The notes: generated by a model from the sequence alone, not told the origin. Counted from the first letter of the stretch, positions 54,005 through 62,240 are shown. The stretch: 64,000 nucleotides of DNA from Prevotellaceae bacterium (GCA_028723525.1 JAQYET010000034.1:62001-126000), one strand, 5' to 3'. Numbers and translations are program-made.

Positions 54005-54062
54005 ATCGGATTGCTATAGAGGGTCTTTTGGTGTGCTAAAGAGCCTCCTACAGCAATCTGAT
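54005..54062. repeat. Long imperfect hairpin after the LuxR-type gene
   Basis: Outer stem ATCGGATTGCT / AGCAATCTGAT (one G-T) and inner stem GGGTCTTT-like / AAAGAGCC. No T-tract follows. Confidence 0.65.
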
Positions 54063-54548
54063 GAACGGCAATTATTTGTAAGTTCTTCGTTACATAAATA
54101 ATTAAACCCTTTCTCGGTCATAAGATTACTTGTGCTTACACATTATCTAATTGTATCGTTCTCCGACTGCTTTTGTTCGTTTGTAGTCATCCTTTCTGCT
54201 CTTTCATCTTGCCATATTCCGCTACACTTTCGATAATAACAACTGCCGGTCTATATGACAACCGAACATAATCAATACGTGTCCTAATGACCGTTTGAGG
54301 ATAAAACCTTCGCTTTTCCTACTGCGGTGTTCCCGGCTTTGACTAAATTTCAGCATGAAAAATCATCTATTTTTGTCTTAAAAAACAAAAATGCGTCTTC
54401 CTCTTTCATATACAAAAGATTATAACCATAAACAACCTGTGCCCAACAGGAACCCTATTTCCTTTAATAGAACGACCTTTTTAACTGCTTTTAAGGGGTA
54501 AAACAACCTTGAAAAATATTTTTTCAATGATTTTTAAGGAGGATGAAA

Positions 54549-54581
54549 TTTGTGAAAAACTTGCTTTCTCATCTAACTTTG
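54549..54581 (+). promoter_or_regulatory. Promoter of DUF805 gene
   Basis: TTTG at 54549-54552, 21 nt, TAACTTTG at 54574-54581 followed by C; 52 nt before the start codon. Confidence 0.6.
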
Positions 54582-54633
54582 CACTCGATTTCGCGGAATG
54601 TAATACAGACAATCAGTAAATCAAAATGAGAGT

Positions 54634-54993
54634 ATGACATTAGTTTCAAGTTTTCAGAAAATGGTATTCAAGAACTACTGCAATTTCAAAGGTCGGGCGA
54701 GCCGCTCTGAGTTCTGGTTCTTTTGCCTCGCGTACACTGTTTTGTACGCTGTCGCTTCGATGCTGTCAAGTATCATTGGCGATGCTAACTTTATCCTTGT
54801 TTCGGTCTTGGGGCTGGTTCTCTGTTTGCCGATGCTCGGAGTTTGCTGGCGTCGTTTCCATGACATCGGCAAGTCCGGCGCGTGGTATCTGCTGATGCTG
54901 ATTCCCGTTATCGGCTGGATTATAAACATTATATTATGGACAAAACCCTCTCAGCCGGGTTCTAACAGATTTGGCGATGAACCTAATGCCTGA
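54634..54993 (+). CDS. DUF805 family membrane protein
   Basis: 119 residues. Family hallmarks are visible: NFKGRASRSEFWFF before the first helix, the RRFHDIGKSG motif between helices, and the end KPSQPGSNRFGDEP. Four hydrophobic segments at about 28-48, 50-72, 88-100 and 102-112 (short). DUF805 proteins are inner-membrane proteins of unknown function, common near accessory genes. Confidence 0.9.
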   Translation: MTLVSSFQKMVFKNYCNFKGRASRSEFWFFCLAYTVLYAVASMLSSIIGDANFILVSVLGLVLCLPMLGVCWRRFHDIGKSGAWYLLMLIPVIGWIINIILWTKPSQPGSNRFGDEPNA

Positions 54994-55104
54994 TCTCCAC
55001 CGCTCATCCTGACAAATTCTTAATATGATTTGTTTAAGCAGAACAAATAATTTTTTATTTCAATCAATAACAATTTTTATTTTACAGTTTAAAAAACAAA
55101 AGTT

Positions 55105-55677
55105 ATGAAAAAAGTAATGTTTGGCTTAGTAGCCACTATTATGTGCATGGCAACCGTGTTCACATTCACTTCTTGCGGTGATTCCAACAGTGCTCTGAAG
55201 AAGTCTGCAGAGGTGCAAACGAAGCAACTTCCGATTAGTAATCCTGATGGCTCTACCATTACAGGTATCAATTACGATGAGACAACTCACACATGGGAGT
55301 ACAACATTGAGTATCCGGCTGAGGTGTTCGCACAACTTATGGCTTACGAACAGACTCAAAAAGACACTTATCATGAGTTTGTACTCTTCAGTCAGCAAAA
55401 CGCTGCGAAGAGCGACACGGGTGCACAAGACCTCTACAAACTGGTAATTGAGGCAGAGGGCTCGATAAAGTGGGTTTACACTGCACAGGGTGACGCCTCT
55501 AACAAGATTGAGGTGACGGCTAACGCCGAAACACTGAAGAAGATGCTCAACGGCGAACTGACCCAGCCTCAGCTCCAGCCGGTGCAACCACAGGCAGAGG
55601 AAGGTGCTGAAGGCGCAGCTGAGGGAGACGCGGAAGAAGGTGCAACCGAGGAAGAAGCTGAAGAAAGCGCAGAGTAA
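55105..55677 (+). CDS. Lipoprotein with acidic C-terminal tail
   Basis: 190 residues. Signal peptide with lipobox TFTSC (Cys24). A central domain of about 125 residues (THTWEYNIEYPAEVF, YKLVIEAEGSIKWVYTAQG) resembles small beta-sheet lipoproteins but I recognise no family. The last 35 residues are Glu/Ala/Gly repeats (EEGAEGAAEGDAEEG), probably disordered. Lies between the DUF805 and thioredoxin genes. Confidence 0.7.
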   Translation: MKKVMFGLVATIMCMATVFTFTSCGDSNSALKKSAEVQTKQLPISNPDGSTITGINYDETTHTWEYNIEYPAEVFAQLMAYEQTQKDTYHEFVLFSQQNAAKSDTGAQDLYKLVIEAEGSIKWVYTAQGDASNKIEVTANAETLKKMLNGELTQPQLQPVQPQAEEGAEGAAEGDAEEGATEEEAEESAE

Positions 55678-55719
55678 TATGATTTAATAAATCTGTTAAA
55701 CAACAATGTAATCTTTATG

Positions 55720-55770
55720 AGACCTGTGTCATAAGTTATGCTTTCCATAACTTTGGCATAGGTCTCTTTC
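55720..55770 (+). terminator. Hairpin between lipoprotein and thioredoxin genes
   Basis: AGACCT ... AGGTCT outer stem with an inner ATAAGTTATG / CATAACTTTG pairing, then CTTTC. It also contains a TAACTTTG box. Confidence 0.5.
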
Positions 55771-55787
55771 ATAAATATATCAATGGT

Positions 55788-56333
55788 ATGAGGAATGTAA
55801 CCCGTGTAATTTTGGCAATACTGGCTGTCGCGCTCAATATCAGTCTGACATCTTGCGGAAGCAATGACAAGGAAACCGGCAGGCAGGAAACAGAACAGAC
55901 CGACAATGCTTCGTCTCTTTTTGCTGACGCGGATGAGGGCGATAGCAATGAAGAAAAGGCTGACGAGGAAGATAGTTACGATGGTGTTGGAGGCAACAAC
56001 GGTGAATTGATAGCAATGGATTTCGCCATGTTCAACGAGGTTGCCGGACAGGAAAGTCTTGAGCGTCCAATAATTATCGACTTCGGTGCAACATGGTGCG
56101 GTCCATGTCAAACCATGAAACCAACAGTCAAGAAGGTTGCCAAAGAGTATGCCGGAAAGATTGATGTTTACACCGTTGACATTGATGAACAGGAGAGACT
56201 TGCCCAAAAGTTTCAAGTAGAGTCTGTGCCCACGCTGATTTTCATCTCCACCGACGGCGAAACTTATCGCATGGAGGGCGCACTCGGTCAATCGGAGTTT
56301 GAGGAAATCATCTCGGAACACTTCAATCTTTAA
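55788..56333 (+). CDS. Thioredoxin-fold lipoprotein
   Basis: 181 residues. Signal peptide with lipobox SLTSC, an acidic linker (about 28-70), then a full thioredoxin domain: IIIDFGATWCGPCQTMKP with the CGPC active site (Cys104, Cys107), VYTVDIDEQ and the cis-Pro VESVPTLIF. It would be a lipid-anchored thiol oxidoreductase in the periplasm. Last gene of the segment between the direct repeats; the decayed repeat copy begins 27 nt after the stop. Confidence 0.88.
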   Translation: MRNVTRVILAILAVALNISLTSCGSNDKETGRQETEQTDNASSLFADADEGDSNEEKADEEDSYDGVGGNNGELIAMDFAMFNEVAGQESLERPIIIDFGATWCGPCQTMKPTVKKVAKEYAGKIDVYTVDIDEQERLAQKFQVESVPTLIFISTDGETYRMEGALGQSEFEEIISEHFNL

Positions 56334-56360
56334 TCATTAGAAAAACAAAATGCTCTTCTC

Positions 56361-56464
56361 GCAGATATTGCGGGCAGTGCTATATGTTTCATTCTCAACT
56401 TCCTGTCGCAAGGATAGTGGTTTCGCTTGAGCCTTCAAAATATGATAAGACTAAATAACACTAT
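56361..56464. repeat. 104-bp direct repeat, decayed copy of kinase 5' end
   Basis: 99 of 104 positions match 50511-50614. Changes hit function: the start codon CAT has become CCT on the + strand (ATG to AGG), and the -7 box TATCTTTG has become TATCCTTG. Confidence 0.95.
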
Positions 56465-56513
56465 CATTAAGACTGTATAAGCGAAGTTATTTTTACAGGC
56501 GTATGAAAGCGAT

Positions 56514-56521
56514 TAACTTTG
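56514..56521 (+). promoter_or_regulatory. -7 element for outer-membrane barrel gene
   Basis: TAACTTTG, 24 nt before the ATG at 56546; -33 match is weak (TTTT). Confidence 0.5.
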
Positions 56522-56545
56522 TACCGAACATTTTAATTCGTGCTT

Positions 56546-58618
56546 ATGAGACTTTCAACGTTAATCATTTCATGCTTTACTTCTGTCGCCGTGAATGCCC
56601 AAAGCGGCAGCGACAGCCTGCGCATGGACAGTGTGATGCACAATCTCCCGGAAGTTTATGTCCGTGGCGAACGCCCTGTGGCGAGGGTCGGCGGGAGCAA
56701 GATTACCTACGACTTGCCGCGCCTGATAGAAAAGAGAGGGATTGACAATGCCTATGACGCAGTGAAACAGTTGCCCGGGGTGGTGGAAATGGACGACAGA
56801 TTGAGTTTGGGCGGAATGGGCGAAACCACCATAATATTAGACGGCAGGGTGAACACCATGACCGCAGAGGAAATGATGTCGCTGCTGAAACGAATTCCTG
56901 CAAGCCGGATAGAGAAAGCCGAGGTGATGTATAACGCGCCCGCCAAGATGCAGGTGAGAGGGGCAGTGATTAACGTTTTGCTGAAACAGAAGACCGACGA
57001 CGACAGTCCGTTGCAGGGCGAAGCTTACCTGAAATGGGCACAGAGTCATCAGGCGGGATTTGGGGAACGCGCCAACCTGCTATACAACCGCGGCAAGTTT
57101 TCGCTGGATTTCATGTATCAGCACTCGCATGGAGATGACTTCAGCAGGACAGACGAGTTCAGTCATCACCGCCTCGACGACGGTAGCGTGCACGACATTG
57201 TGACCGAGGAGACCAACCGCAGCAATGGCTACAGTCATGATTACCGCATCGGGGCGGACTGGTTGTTCTCCGAGAAACATCGTCTCGGCATTGTATATAA
57301 CGGGGAATACGGCAGTAAGAAGGTAAATCAGTCGATGTCCGGCAACGTGCTCGGCAGCATGAATATAAGGCATAAGACGTGGCTTCACAATCTTGCCATT
57401 GACTATCAGACGGCGTTCGGACTGAAGACCGGGGCAGAGATGACATACTATGACAACCCCGAGGAGCAATTTCTGAACAGCAAACTGCCCACCGGGGCAT
57501 TGAACTATCATGTTAACAACGAGCAGAGGGTTAACCGCCTGAAGTTTTTCATATCGCAAGAGCATGCTCTGAAGGATAATCTGAACATAAACTATGGTGC
57601 GATTTACACTTCGAGCACCAACAACAGCAGACAGGAATACCGCTCTCTGACCTCCACGACGGGGCATTCTCCCACCTCTTCTTATACACGGCAGAGTGAG
57701 GATGTGGTGAATGTCTATGCAGGGTTCGGCATGAACTGCGGCAAGAAACTTATGCTTGACGCTTCCCTCGCGGCAGAATATTACCATAGCCGGAATTGGA
57801 ACAGGTGGAACATTTACCCTACACTCAACATCACTTACCTGCCGAGACAGGGGCATGTGCTGCAACTCGGCGTGAGCAACAACCGTTACTACCCGAACTA
57901 TTGGGCGATGACAAATTTCGTTACTTACAGCAATGGAGGCTACAACGAGATAACCGGCAATCCGGGACTGCGCCCGATGAAAGACTACAGGCTGCAACTG
58001 GTTTACGTGCTGCACAGCAAATATCAGTTCTTGGCTTGGCTTAAACATTCCGACGACCACTTCACACAGTCGCCATACCAACGCCACGACCGCCTGACCG
58101 TAAGTTACCAGCACCTGAATTCCGACTTTCAGCAGCAGATAGGCACGCAGGCAGTGGTGCCATTCAAGGCAGGCAACCGGCTTGACGCGCGGCTGACGCT
58201 CGTCGGAGTGTGGCAAAGGGATAAGGCAAGCCGCTTCCACGACCTTTCTTTCGACCGCAACATCTTCTTCGGTATGGCAGGCATAAACAGCACCGTCACC
58301 TTGTCTGCAAAGCCCGACATCACGGTTTCGATAGACGGGATGATACGCTCGAAAGCCATTCAGACTACATACGACCTGCCGGCTTCAGGCAATCTCGACA
58401 TCGGAGCACGCTGGCAGTTTATGAACAAGAGGGCGATACTCTCTTTATATTGCAACGATATTTTCGAGACTTCGAAAATAAATCCACGCATAGATTTCAT
58501 GGGACAAAACCTGAAGATGAACTTTTCGTGCTACCGTGAGTTCGGTTTGTCGTTCACTTACAGGTTCGGAGGATATAAGGAAAAGAAGCACGAGGCTGTG
58601 GATAAGACAAGATTTTGA
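56546..58618 (+). CDS. Outer-membrane beta-barrel protein (TonB-receptor-like, PF14905 type)
   Basis: About 690 residues from the ATG at 56546; a GTG at 56540 is in frame. Signal peptide RLSTLIISCFTSVAVNAQ. The N-terminal part is a plug-like domain: LPEVYVRGERPVARVGGSKI, YDAVKQLPGVVEMDDRLSL, IILDGRVNTMTAEEMMSLLK. The rest is a barrel of 20 or more amphipathic strands ending FGLSFTYRFGGY. There is no N-terminal carboxypeptidase-like domain. Similar proteins in Bacteroidota often neighbour a two-component system. The decayed copy of the kinase promoter upstream shows that it once lay next to the kinase gene. Confidence 0.85.
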   Translation: MRLSTLIISCFTSVAVNAQSGSDSLRMDSVMHNLPEVYVRGERPVARVGGSKITYDLPRLIEKRGIDNAYDAVKQLPGVVEMDDRLSLGGMGETTIILDGRVNTMTAEEMMSLLKRIPASRIEKAEVMYNAPAKMQVRGAVINVLLKQKTDDDSPLQGEAYLKWAQSHQAGFGERANLLYNRGKFSLDFMYQHSHGDDFSRTDEFSHHRLDDGSVHDIVTEETNRSNGYSHDYRIGADWLFSEKHRLGIVYNGEYGSKKVNQSMSGNVLGSMNIRHKTWLHNLAIDYQTAFGLKTGAEMTYYDNPEEQFLNSKLPTGALNYHVNNEQRVNRLKFFISQEHALKDNLNINYGAIYTSSTNNSRQEYRSLTSTTGHSPTSSYTRQSEDVVNVYAGFGMNCGKKLMLDASLAAEYYHSRNWNRWNIYPTLNITYLPRQGHVLQLGVSNNRYYPNYWAMTNFVTYSNGGYNEITGNPGLRPMKDYRLQLVYVLHSKYQFLAWLKHSDDHFTQSPYQRHDRLTVSYQHLNSDFQQQIGTQAVVPFKAGNRLDARLTLVGVWQRDKASRFHDLSFDRNIFFGMAGINSTVTLSAKPDITVSIDGMIRSKAIQTTYDLPASGNLDIGARWQFMNKRAILSLYCNDIFETSKINPRIDFMGQNLKMNFSCYREFGLSFTYRFGGYKEKKHEAVDKTRF

Positions 58619-58751
58619 GAACGACAATGATGTCAGTGCAGAAACGGTGTTAACGGGTTTTGGCTTTGCCGGATGCAAAGAACAAGCCTGCCGAGCATCG
58701 GCACAGTAGGCAAGACAAAGCATCGAAAGCACCGAAACGCATATACAAAGA

Positions 58752-58794
58752 CAGCGAGACAAGCAAATAGGCATCTGCTTGTCTCGCTGATTTC
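58752..58794. terminator. Bidirectional terminator
   Basis: A 14-bp perfect stem (CAGCGAGACAAGCA / TGCTTGTCTCGCTG) with 10-nt loop between convergent genes; ATTTCG follows on the + side. Confidence 0.8.
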
Positions 58795-58821
58795 GTGACA
58801 AATAGATGATTTGTCCGTTTT

Positions 58822-59043
58822 CTAATATTCGTCCTCGTTGAACAGAAAATCTTCCTTCGTGGGATAGTCGGGCCAGATGTCATCGATGTTTTCATAAACA
58901 TCGCCTTCATCTTCGATTTCCTGAAGGTTTTCAAGCACCTCAAGGGGTGCACCGGAGCGAATTGCGTAGTCTATCAATTCTTCTTTGGTTGCCGGCCAAG
59001 GTGCATCTTCGAGTTTTGAAGCAAGTTCCAGTGTCCAATACAT
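58822..59043 (-). CDS. DUF2795 family small protein
   Basis: 73 residues. It begins MYWTLELASKLEDAPWPATK and continues with ELIDYAIRSGAPLEVLENL and IWPDYPTKEDF, a highly conserved Bacteroidota small protein of the DUF2795 group. Acidic, cytosolic, no known function. It has its own promoter. Confidence 0.9.
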   Translation of the reverse strand: MYWTLELASKLEDAPWPATKEELIDYAIRSGAPLEVLENLQEIEDEGDVYENIDDIWPDYPTKEDFLFNEDEY

Positions 59044-59088
59044 AAGTCTTAAAGCTTTTACAAGTTATTATTATAAGTTTTCGATGCA

Positions 59089-59119
59089 CAAAAGTAATGT
59101 AAATAGAAGATAAAACAAA
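59089..59119 (-). promoter_or_regulatory. Promoter of DUF2795 gene
   Basis: Minus strand TTTG, 19 nt, TACTTTTG; good match. Confidence 0.7.
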
Positions 59120-59238
59120 ATAATTCACAAACAATTTTCATAATACCTCCGATTATCCCACTTATTTGGCACAGAAAGCAGCGAAGCATGCTCTTCCCGC
59201 GGGCTGTCGGCACACGGCACGGGCACGTCTCGCGAATG

Positions 59239-59793
59239 TTATTTCACCCAAATTTCGTCTTCCACGCCGGCATCGAAATTGAGTTTCCGCGCGAGCACGA
59301 AGAGATAGTCGGACAGGCGGTTCACGTAGTGGGTCACTTCCTTGTCGAGTTCGGCAATCTCGCCGAGTGCGAAAATCCTGCGCTCAGCCCTGCGGCAGAT
59401 AGTGCGGCAGACGTGGGCAATCGCCGATTCGCGGCTGCCACCGGGCAGGATGAACGACCTCTGAGGCGGAACGGCAGCATTTATCTCGTCTATTTTCTTC
59501 TCCAAAAGGGTGGTCTCGTCTTCCGAAATCATACACGACGGCGAGAGCGGGGTCTTGCTCTTGTCGGTTGCAAGGTATGAACACACGGTGAAAAGGTTGC
59601 GCTGCGTGCGTATGATAAGTTCCCTGTCTTCGCCCTCTTTCAGCCAAGCTGCAAGCATTCCGAGGTGAGCACTGAGTTCGTCAACCGTGCCGTATGCCTC
59701 GATACGCGGATTGGTTTTGCTCACTTTCACGCCACCCACCAGACTCGTAGTGCCGTTGTCGCCCGTCTTAGTGTAAATTCTTGTTATTGCCAT
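59239..59793 (-). CDS. Cob(I)alamin adenosyltransferase, PduO type
   Basis: 184 residues. N-terminal ITRIYTKTGDNGTTSLVGG is the ATP-binding signature of PduO-type ATP:corrinoid adenosyltransferases; ILPGGSRESAIAHVCRT and RRAERRIFAL are further family motifs. It transfers the adenosyl group of ATP to cob(I)alamin to make coenzyme B12. It pairs functionally with cobD and cbiB at 45202-47129, although not in the same operon. It lies 12 nt after the gene at 59806, with which it is probably co-transcribed. Confidence 0.93.
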   Translation of the reverse strand: MAITRIYTKTGDNGTTSLVGGVKVSKTNPRIEAYGTVDELSAHLGMLAAWLKEGEDRELIIRTQRNLFTVCSYLATDKSKTPLSPSCMISEDETTLLEKKIDEINAAVPPQRSFILPGGSRESAIAHVCRTICRRAERRIFALGEIAELDKEVTHYVNRLSDYLFVLARKLNFDAGVEDEIWVK

Positions 59794-59805
59794 AATATAG
59801 AATGT

Positions 59806-60411
59806 TTAGAAATTAACGATGTAGTTTTCCTTATAACGCTTTTTGTTGAAAAATATTATACCGCAGTAGTACAAATCAAACGTTGTGGGATATTGCTCCG
59901 ATGCCACTATTTCGCGCCAGAATTTTTTCGTCGCGGCGTTCTTGTTTATGCCCTCTACAACGAATATCGAGCGGCTGTCTGCCTTGCTGACTGCCTTGGC
60001 GAACACCGTCTGATAACCGCCCTCGGCAGCGATGCGGAGGAATGGGATTACGGCATGGCGCGAGAGGAGGACGTCAATGTCGCCGGGGGGGGAGCATGGC
60101 GGTATCAAGCAGACTTCCGTTTTGCGGCATCCGCTGTTCACGTGGTCCTTAAAGATGTCGTGGCGAGCCGAATAATCCACCGCAAGCGACGGCTGCAGGA
60201 AGTTGGCTATGCGGAAATACAGCCTGCACATCTTCCTCTCCTGCCTGCCCTCACCGCCCCATCTGTGCCGCAAGGGGGCATAAGAATAATAGGGATAGTG
60301 CTCGTTGATGACATAGCGAACGAACCTGTAGGCCCAAGGCGACTGCACGCCAAATCCCCTGCAGTGCCTGCAACGCCGCAGCCACACAACCGCTCTCCTT
60401 ACGATATACAT
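59806..60411 (-). CDS. Conserved Bacteroidota protein resembling the short methyltransferase family
   Basis: 201 residues. The start CRGFGVQSPWAYRFVRYVI resembles the HSPF-type opening of a Bacteroidota family often named class I SAM-dependent methyltransferase. A clear SAM-binding glycine loop is not visible; AAEGGYQTVFAKAV and SIFVVEGINKN may correspond to late Rossmann strands, and FDLYYCGIIFFNKKRYKENY closes the protein. A run of eight C lies within the frame (near SPPGD; eight G at 60075-60082 on the + strand). Enzymatic activity is uncertain. Confidence 0.65.
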   Translation of the reverse strand: MYIVRRAVVWLRRCRHCRGFGVQSPWAYRFVRYVINEHYPYYSYAPLRHRWGGEGRQERKMCRLYFRIANFLQPSLAVDYSARHDIFKDHVNSGCRKTEVCLIPPCSPPGDIDVLLSRHAVIPFLRIAAEGGYQTVFAKAVSKADSRSIFVVEGINKNAATKKFWREIVASEQYPTTFDLYYCGIIFFNKKRYKENYIVNF

Positions 60412-60854
60412 CTCTCAATATAACTGTTAGTTCGGCAAACTTACAACTTTTTTTGCGAAAACCAATGGATTTATGGTTCTTTTCACAACTCCGTCACCGT
60501 TTTTGGGTCAATACTGCAATATCATCCGAAACAGCACACCCCCTGTATGCCACGCAGCCTTGACTGCTTTCTGTTGCATGTTAACGGCATACCGCAATGT
60601 GTTTTGATATATAATGCAGAGCAAAATCGGCGAAATTGGCGAGTAAAATCGGCGATTTTGCTGACCAATTTCGCCGATTTTACCGTGCAAAAGATATACA
60701 TCTGCAATAGAAGAAGGCACGAGAGAGGGTGTTGAAAGTAAGTGAATGGGAATGAGCGAGATACCCAAGCCGGTCTCTGTATTGAAATGCCGTTTTAGAA
60801 TATCGCCCCAATGATGTTGCCAAAGACAATTAAATGCAGTATCTTTGACCGCCC
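60412..60854. other. 443-bp intergenic region with repeat
   Basis: Holds the three-unit repeat copy E (60623-60685). No other RNA or gene signal seen. Confidence 0.6.
60623..60685. repeat. Three-unit (63-bp) copy E of the 22-bp-period repeat
   Basis: Forward unit, palindromic unit (AAAATCGGCGATTTT), inverted unit; exactly one 22-bp unit shorter than the others. Confidence 0.85.
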
Positions 60855-61244
60855 TTATCGACACTCTTTCGCATGTATCTCTGCATAATGTTTCCGGCTT
60901 GCGATGATTTCACTCATGTTGCTTAGCGACCATTCCACGAGTTGATTGAGCAAGGGCATGAGCGACCTGCCCCGGTCTGTGAGCGAATATTCCACTCGTG
61001 GGGGTATCTCCGGATAGGCAGTACGGCTCAGCAGGTCATCTGCCTCGAGGTCTCTCAGTGTCGATGCCAGCATTTTCTGTGACACGCCGGGAATAGCCTT
61101 ACACAGTTCGTTGAAGCGCAACGGTCTGTCGGCATCATGAAGTGCCAACAGTGTAAGCAGCGACCAACGGTCGCCGATGCGTGACAATACATTCCTGACG
61201 GGGCACTGCGGGAAAACGGGGTCTGTCACTTGTCTTCTAATCAT
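60855..61244 (-). CDS. HxlR-family transcriptional regulator
   Basis: 129 residues. Winged helix of the HxlR type with the N-terminal Cys and CPVRNVLSRIGDRWSLLTLL, then RFNELCKAIPGVSQKMLAST as recognition region and the wing YPEIPPRVEYSLTDRGR. Members often sense oxidants or electrophiles through a cysteine and repress a neighbouring oxidoreductase gene. Here an NAD(P)-binding oxidoreductase gene lies 85 nt upstream on the same strand, and a strong inverted repeat (61264-61290) just before the start may be the operator. Confidence 0.92.
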   Translation of the reverse strand: MIRRQVTDPVFPQCPVRNVLSRIGDRWSLLTLLALHDADRPLRFNELCKAIPGVSQKMLASTLRDLEADDLLSRTAYPEIPPRVEYSLTDRGRSLMPLLNQLVEWSLSNMSEIIASRKHYAEIHAKECR

Positions 61245-61263
61245 ATCTTTACAAACGCTTTAT

Positions 61264-61290
61264 GCCACCCTCTTATTGTAAGAGGATGGC
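61264..61290. promoter_or_regulatory. Inverted repeat before the HxlR gene (possible operator)
   Basis: GCCACCCTCTT / AAGAGGATGGC around ATTGT; one mismatch. Lies 20 nt upstream of the HxlR start codon. Confidence 0.5.
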
Positions 61291-61329
61291 AAAAAAATTC
61301 TGAAAAAAACTTGCTGAACATCTGCCAGC

Positions 61330-61962
61330 CTATTCTCTTACCACACTGATTCGCTGCCCTAAATGACTGCCCTTCTCAATCTCATCGACAAGAGCGACGG
61401 CATAGTCGGCGTATGAGATGACAGACTCTCCGCGGCTGTTCAGTGTAAGTTGCTCACCTCCAAGAATATATTTTCCGGTACGCTCACCGTCTGCCTGAAA
61501 GTCGGCGGCAGGACTGATGTAGGTCCATTTCACATCTTTCTCTGCACGGAGGATGGCGAGTGTCAGTCCATGAGCGGCACTCACCGGCTTGTAAATATCG
61601 GGGAAATCAGGCTGAAGCTCCAGTGTGGAAGTGCGTTCACTGCCTACATAGAGCGAGCCGGCACCCCCGACGACGATTAACCGGGTATCACTGCCACGGA
61701 GCAAGTTTGACAGATAGGCTGCCGACTGTGCAATGGTGTGAATGGTTTCCAATGTCCATGCACCTGCCGCGTCAACAACGGCGTCGAAACCCTTGAGGTC
61801 GTCTGCTGTCAAATCGAATATATCCTTCTTGATATACTTATCGGTCATGGTGTTGTTCTCCTTTCGACCGAAAGCTGTCACGTCAAAACCTCTGCCGAGT
61901 GCTTCCTCGATAACCCTGTTTGCAACTCTTCCGTTTGCTGCTACTACTGCAATCTTTTTCAT
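61330..61962 (-). CDS. NAD(P)-binding oxidoreductase (atypical SDR)
   Basis: 210 residues. Rossmann fold with KIAVVAANGRVANRVIEEAL (glycine-rich loop), a strand-Asp region DIFDLTADDLKGFDAVVDAAG, and LIVVGGAGSLYVG; later WTYISPAADF and SVISYADYAVALVDEIE match the NmrA-like or atypical-5 SDR family. It lacks the classical YxxxK pair. Probably a stress-response reductase or regulator-like SDR controlled by the downstream HxlR protein. Promoter box TATCTTTG at 62012-62019. Confidence 0.85.
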   Translation of the reverse strand: MKKIAVVAANGRVANRVIEEALGRGFDVTAFGRKENNTMTDKYIKKDIFDLTADDLKGFDAVVDAAGAWTLETIHTIAQSAAYLSNLLRGSDTRLIVVGGAGSLYVGSERTSTLELQPDFPDIYKPVSAAHGLTLAILRAEKDVKWTYISPAADFQADGERTGKYILGGEQLTLNSRGESVISYADYAVALVDEIEKGSHLGQRISVVRE

Positions 61963-62011
61963 TGTTGTTCTGCTTTAAAATTGTTTGTTACTATCTTTTT
62001 GTTTACCGGTG

Positions 62012-62019
62012 CAAAGATA
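62012..62019 (-). promoter_or_regulatory. -7 element for oxidoreductase gene
   Basis: Minus strand TATCTTTG with CTTG about 20 nt upstream as a weak -33 box. Confidence 0.5.
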
Positions 62020-62173
62020 GTGGGAATTATCGGATGCCGCAAGAACGCACAAAAACGTAAGACGGTTACACGGATGTTAGTATTATTGACAATCAGATAC
62101 TTTCTAAAAGTAAGTTTTATGTTGTTTAACAATATCCTGTTCGGGCAGCAAGGCGGGAGATTAGGGTAAAAGT

Positions 62174-62210
62174 GAGCCCCCGGAGGCTGCTGTCCAACCT
62201 CCGGGGGCTC
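62174..62210 (-). terminator. Terminator of the right-edge secreted protein gene
   Basis: A 13-bp perfect stem (GAGCCCCCGGAGG / CCTCCGGGGGCTC), 11-nt loop, followed on the minus strand by ACTTTTACC. Confidence 0.75.
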
Positions 62211-62240
62211 GTCATGAGTATTGTGTTATAATTGATGTGA

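Larger units (their letters stand above)
53955..54633. other. 679-bp AT-rich intergenic region
   Basis: Holds a long hairpin (54005-54062), a TATTTTTG box at 54368 with a small TTTTTGT/AACAAAAA inverted repeat beside it, and the promoter at 54549-54581. No open frame looks like a gene. A small RNA is possible but unsupported. Confidence 0.5.

Noticed and set aside
50511..56464. Direct repeats as insertion-sequence or integrase att sites
   Set aside because: The segment contains no transposase or integrase and the repeat is a copy of coding and promoter DNA; duplication by recombination fits better.
57080..58240. Long open frame opposite the outer-membrane barrel gene
   Set aside because: Antisense shadow with no start signal and no recognisable domain.
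7394..60685. 22-bp-period repeats as a CRISPR array
   Set aside because: Gaps between units are only 3-4 nt, unit orientation alternates, each site has 3-4 units, and no cas genes are near.
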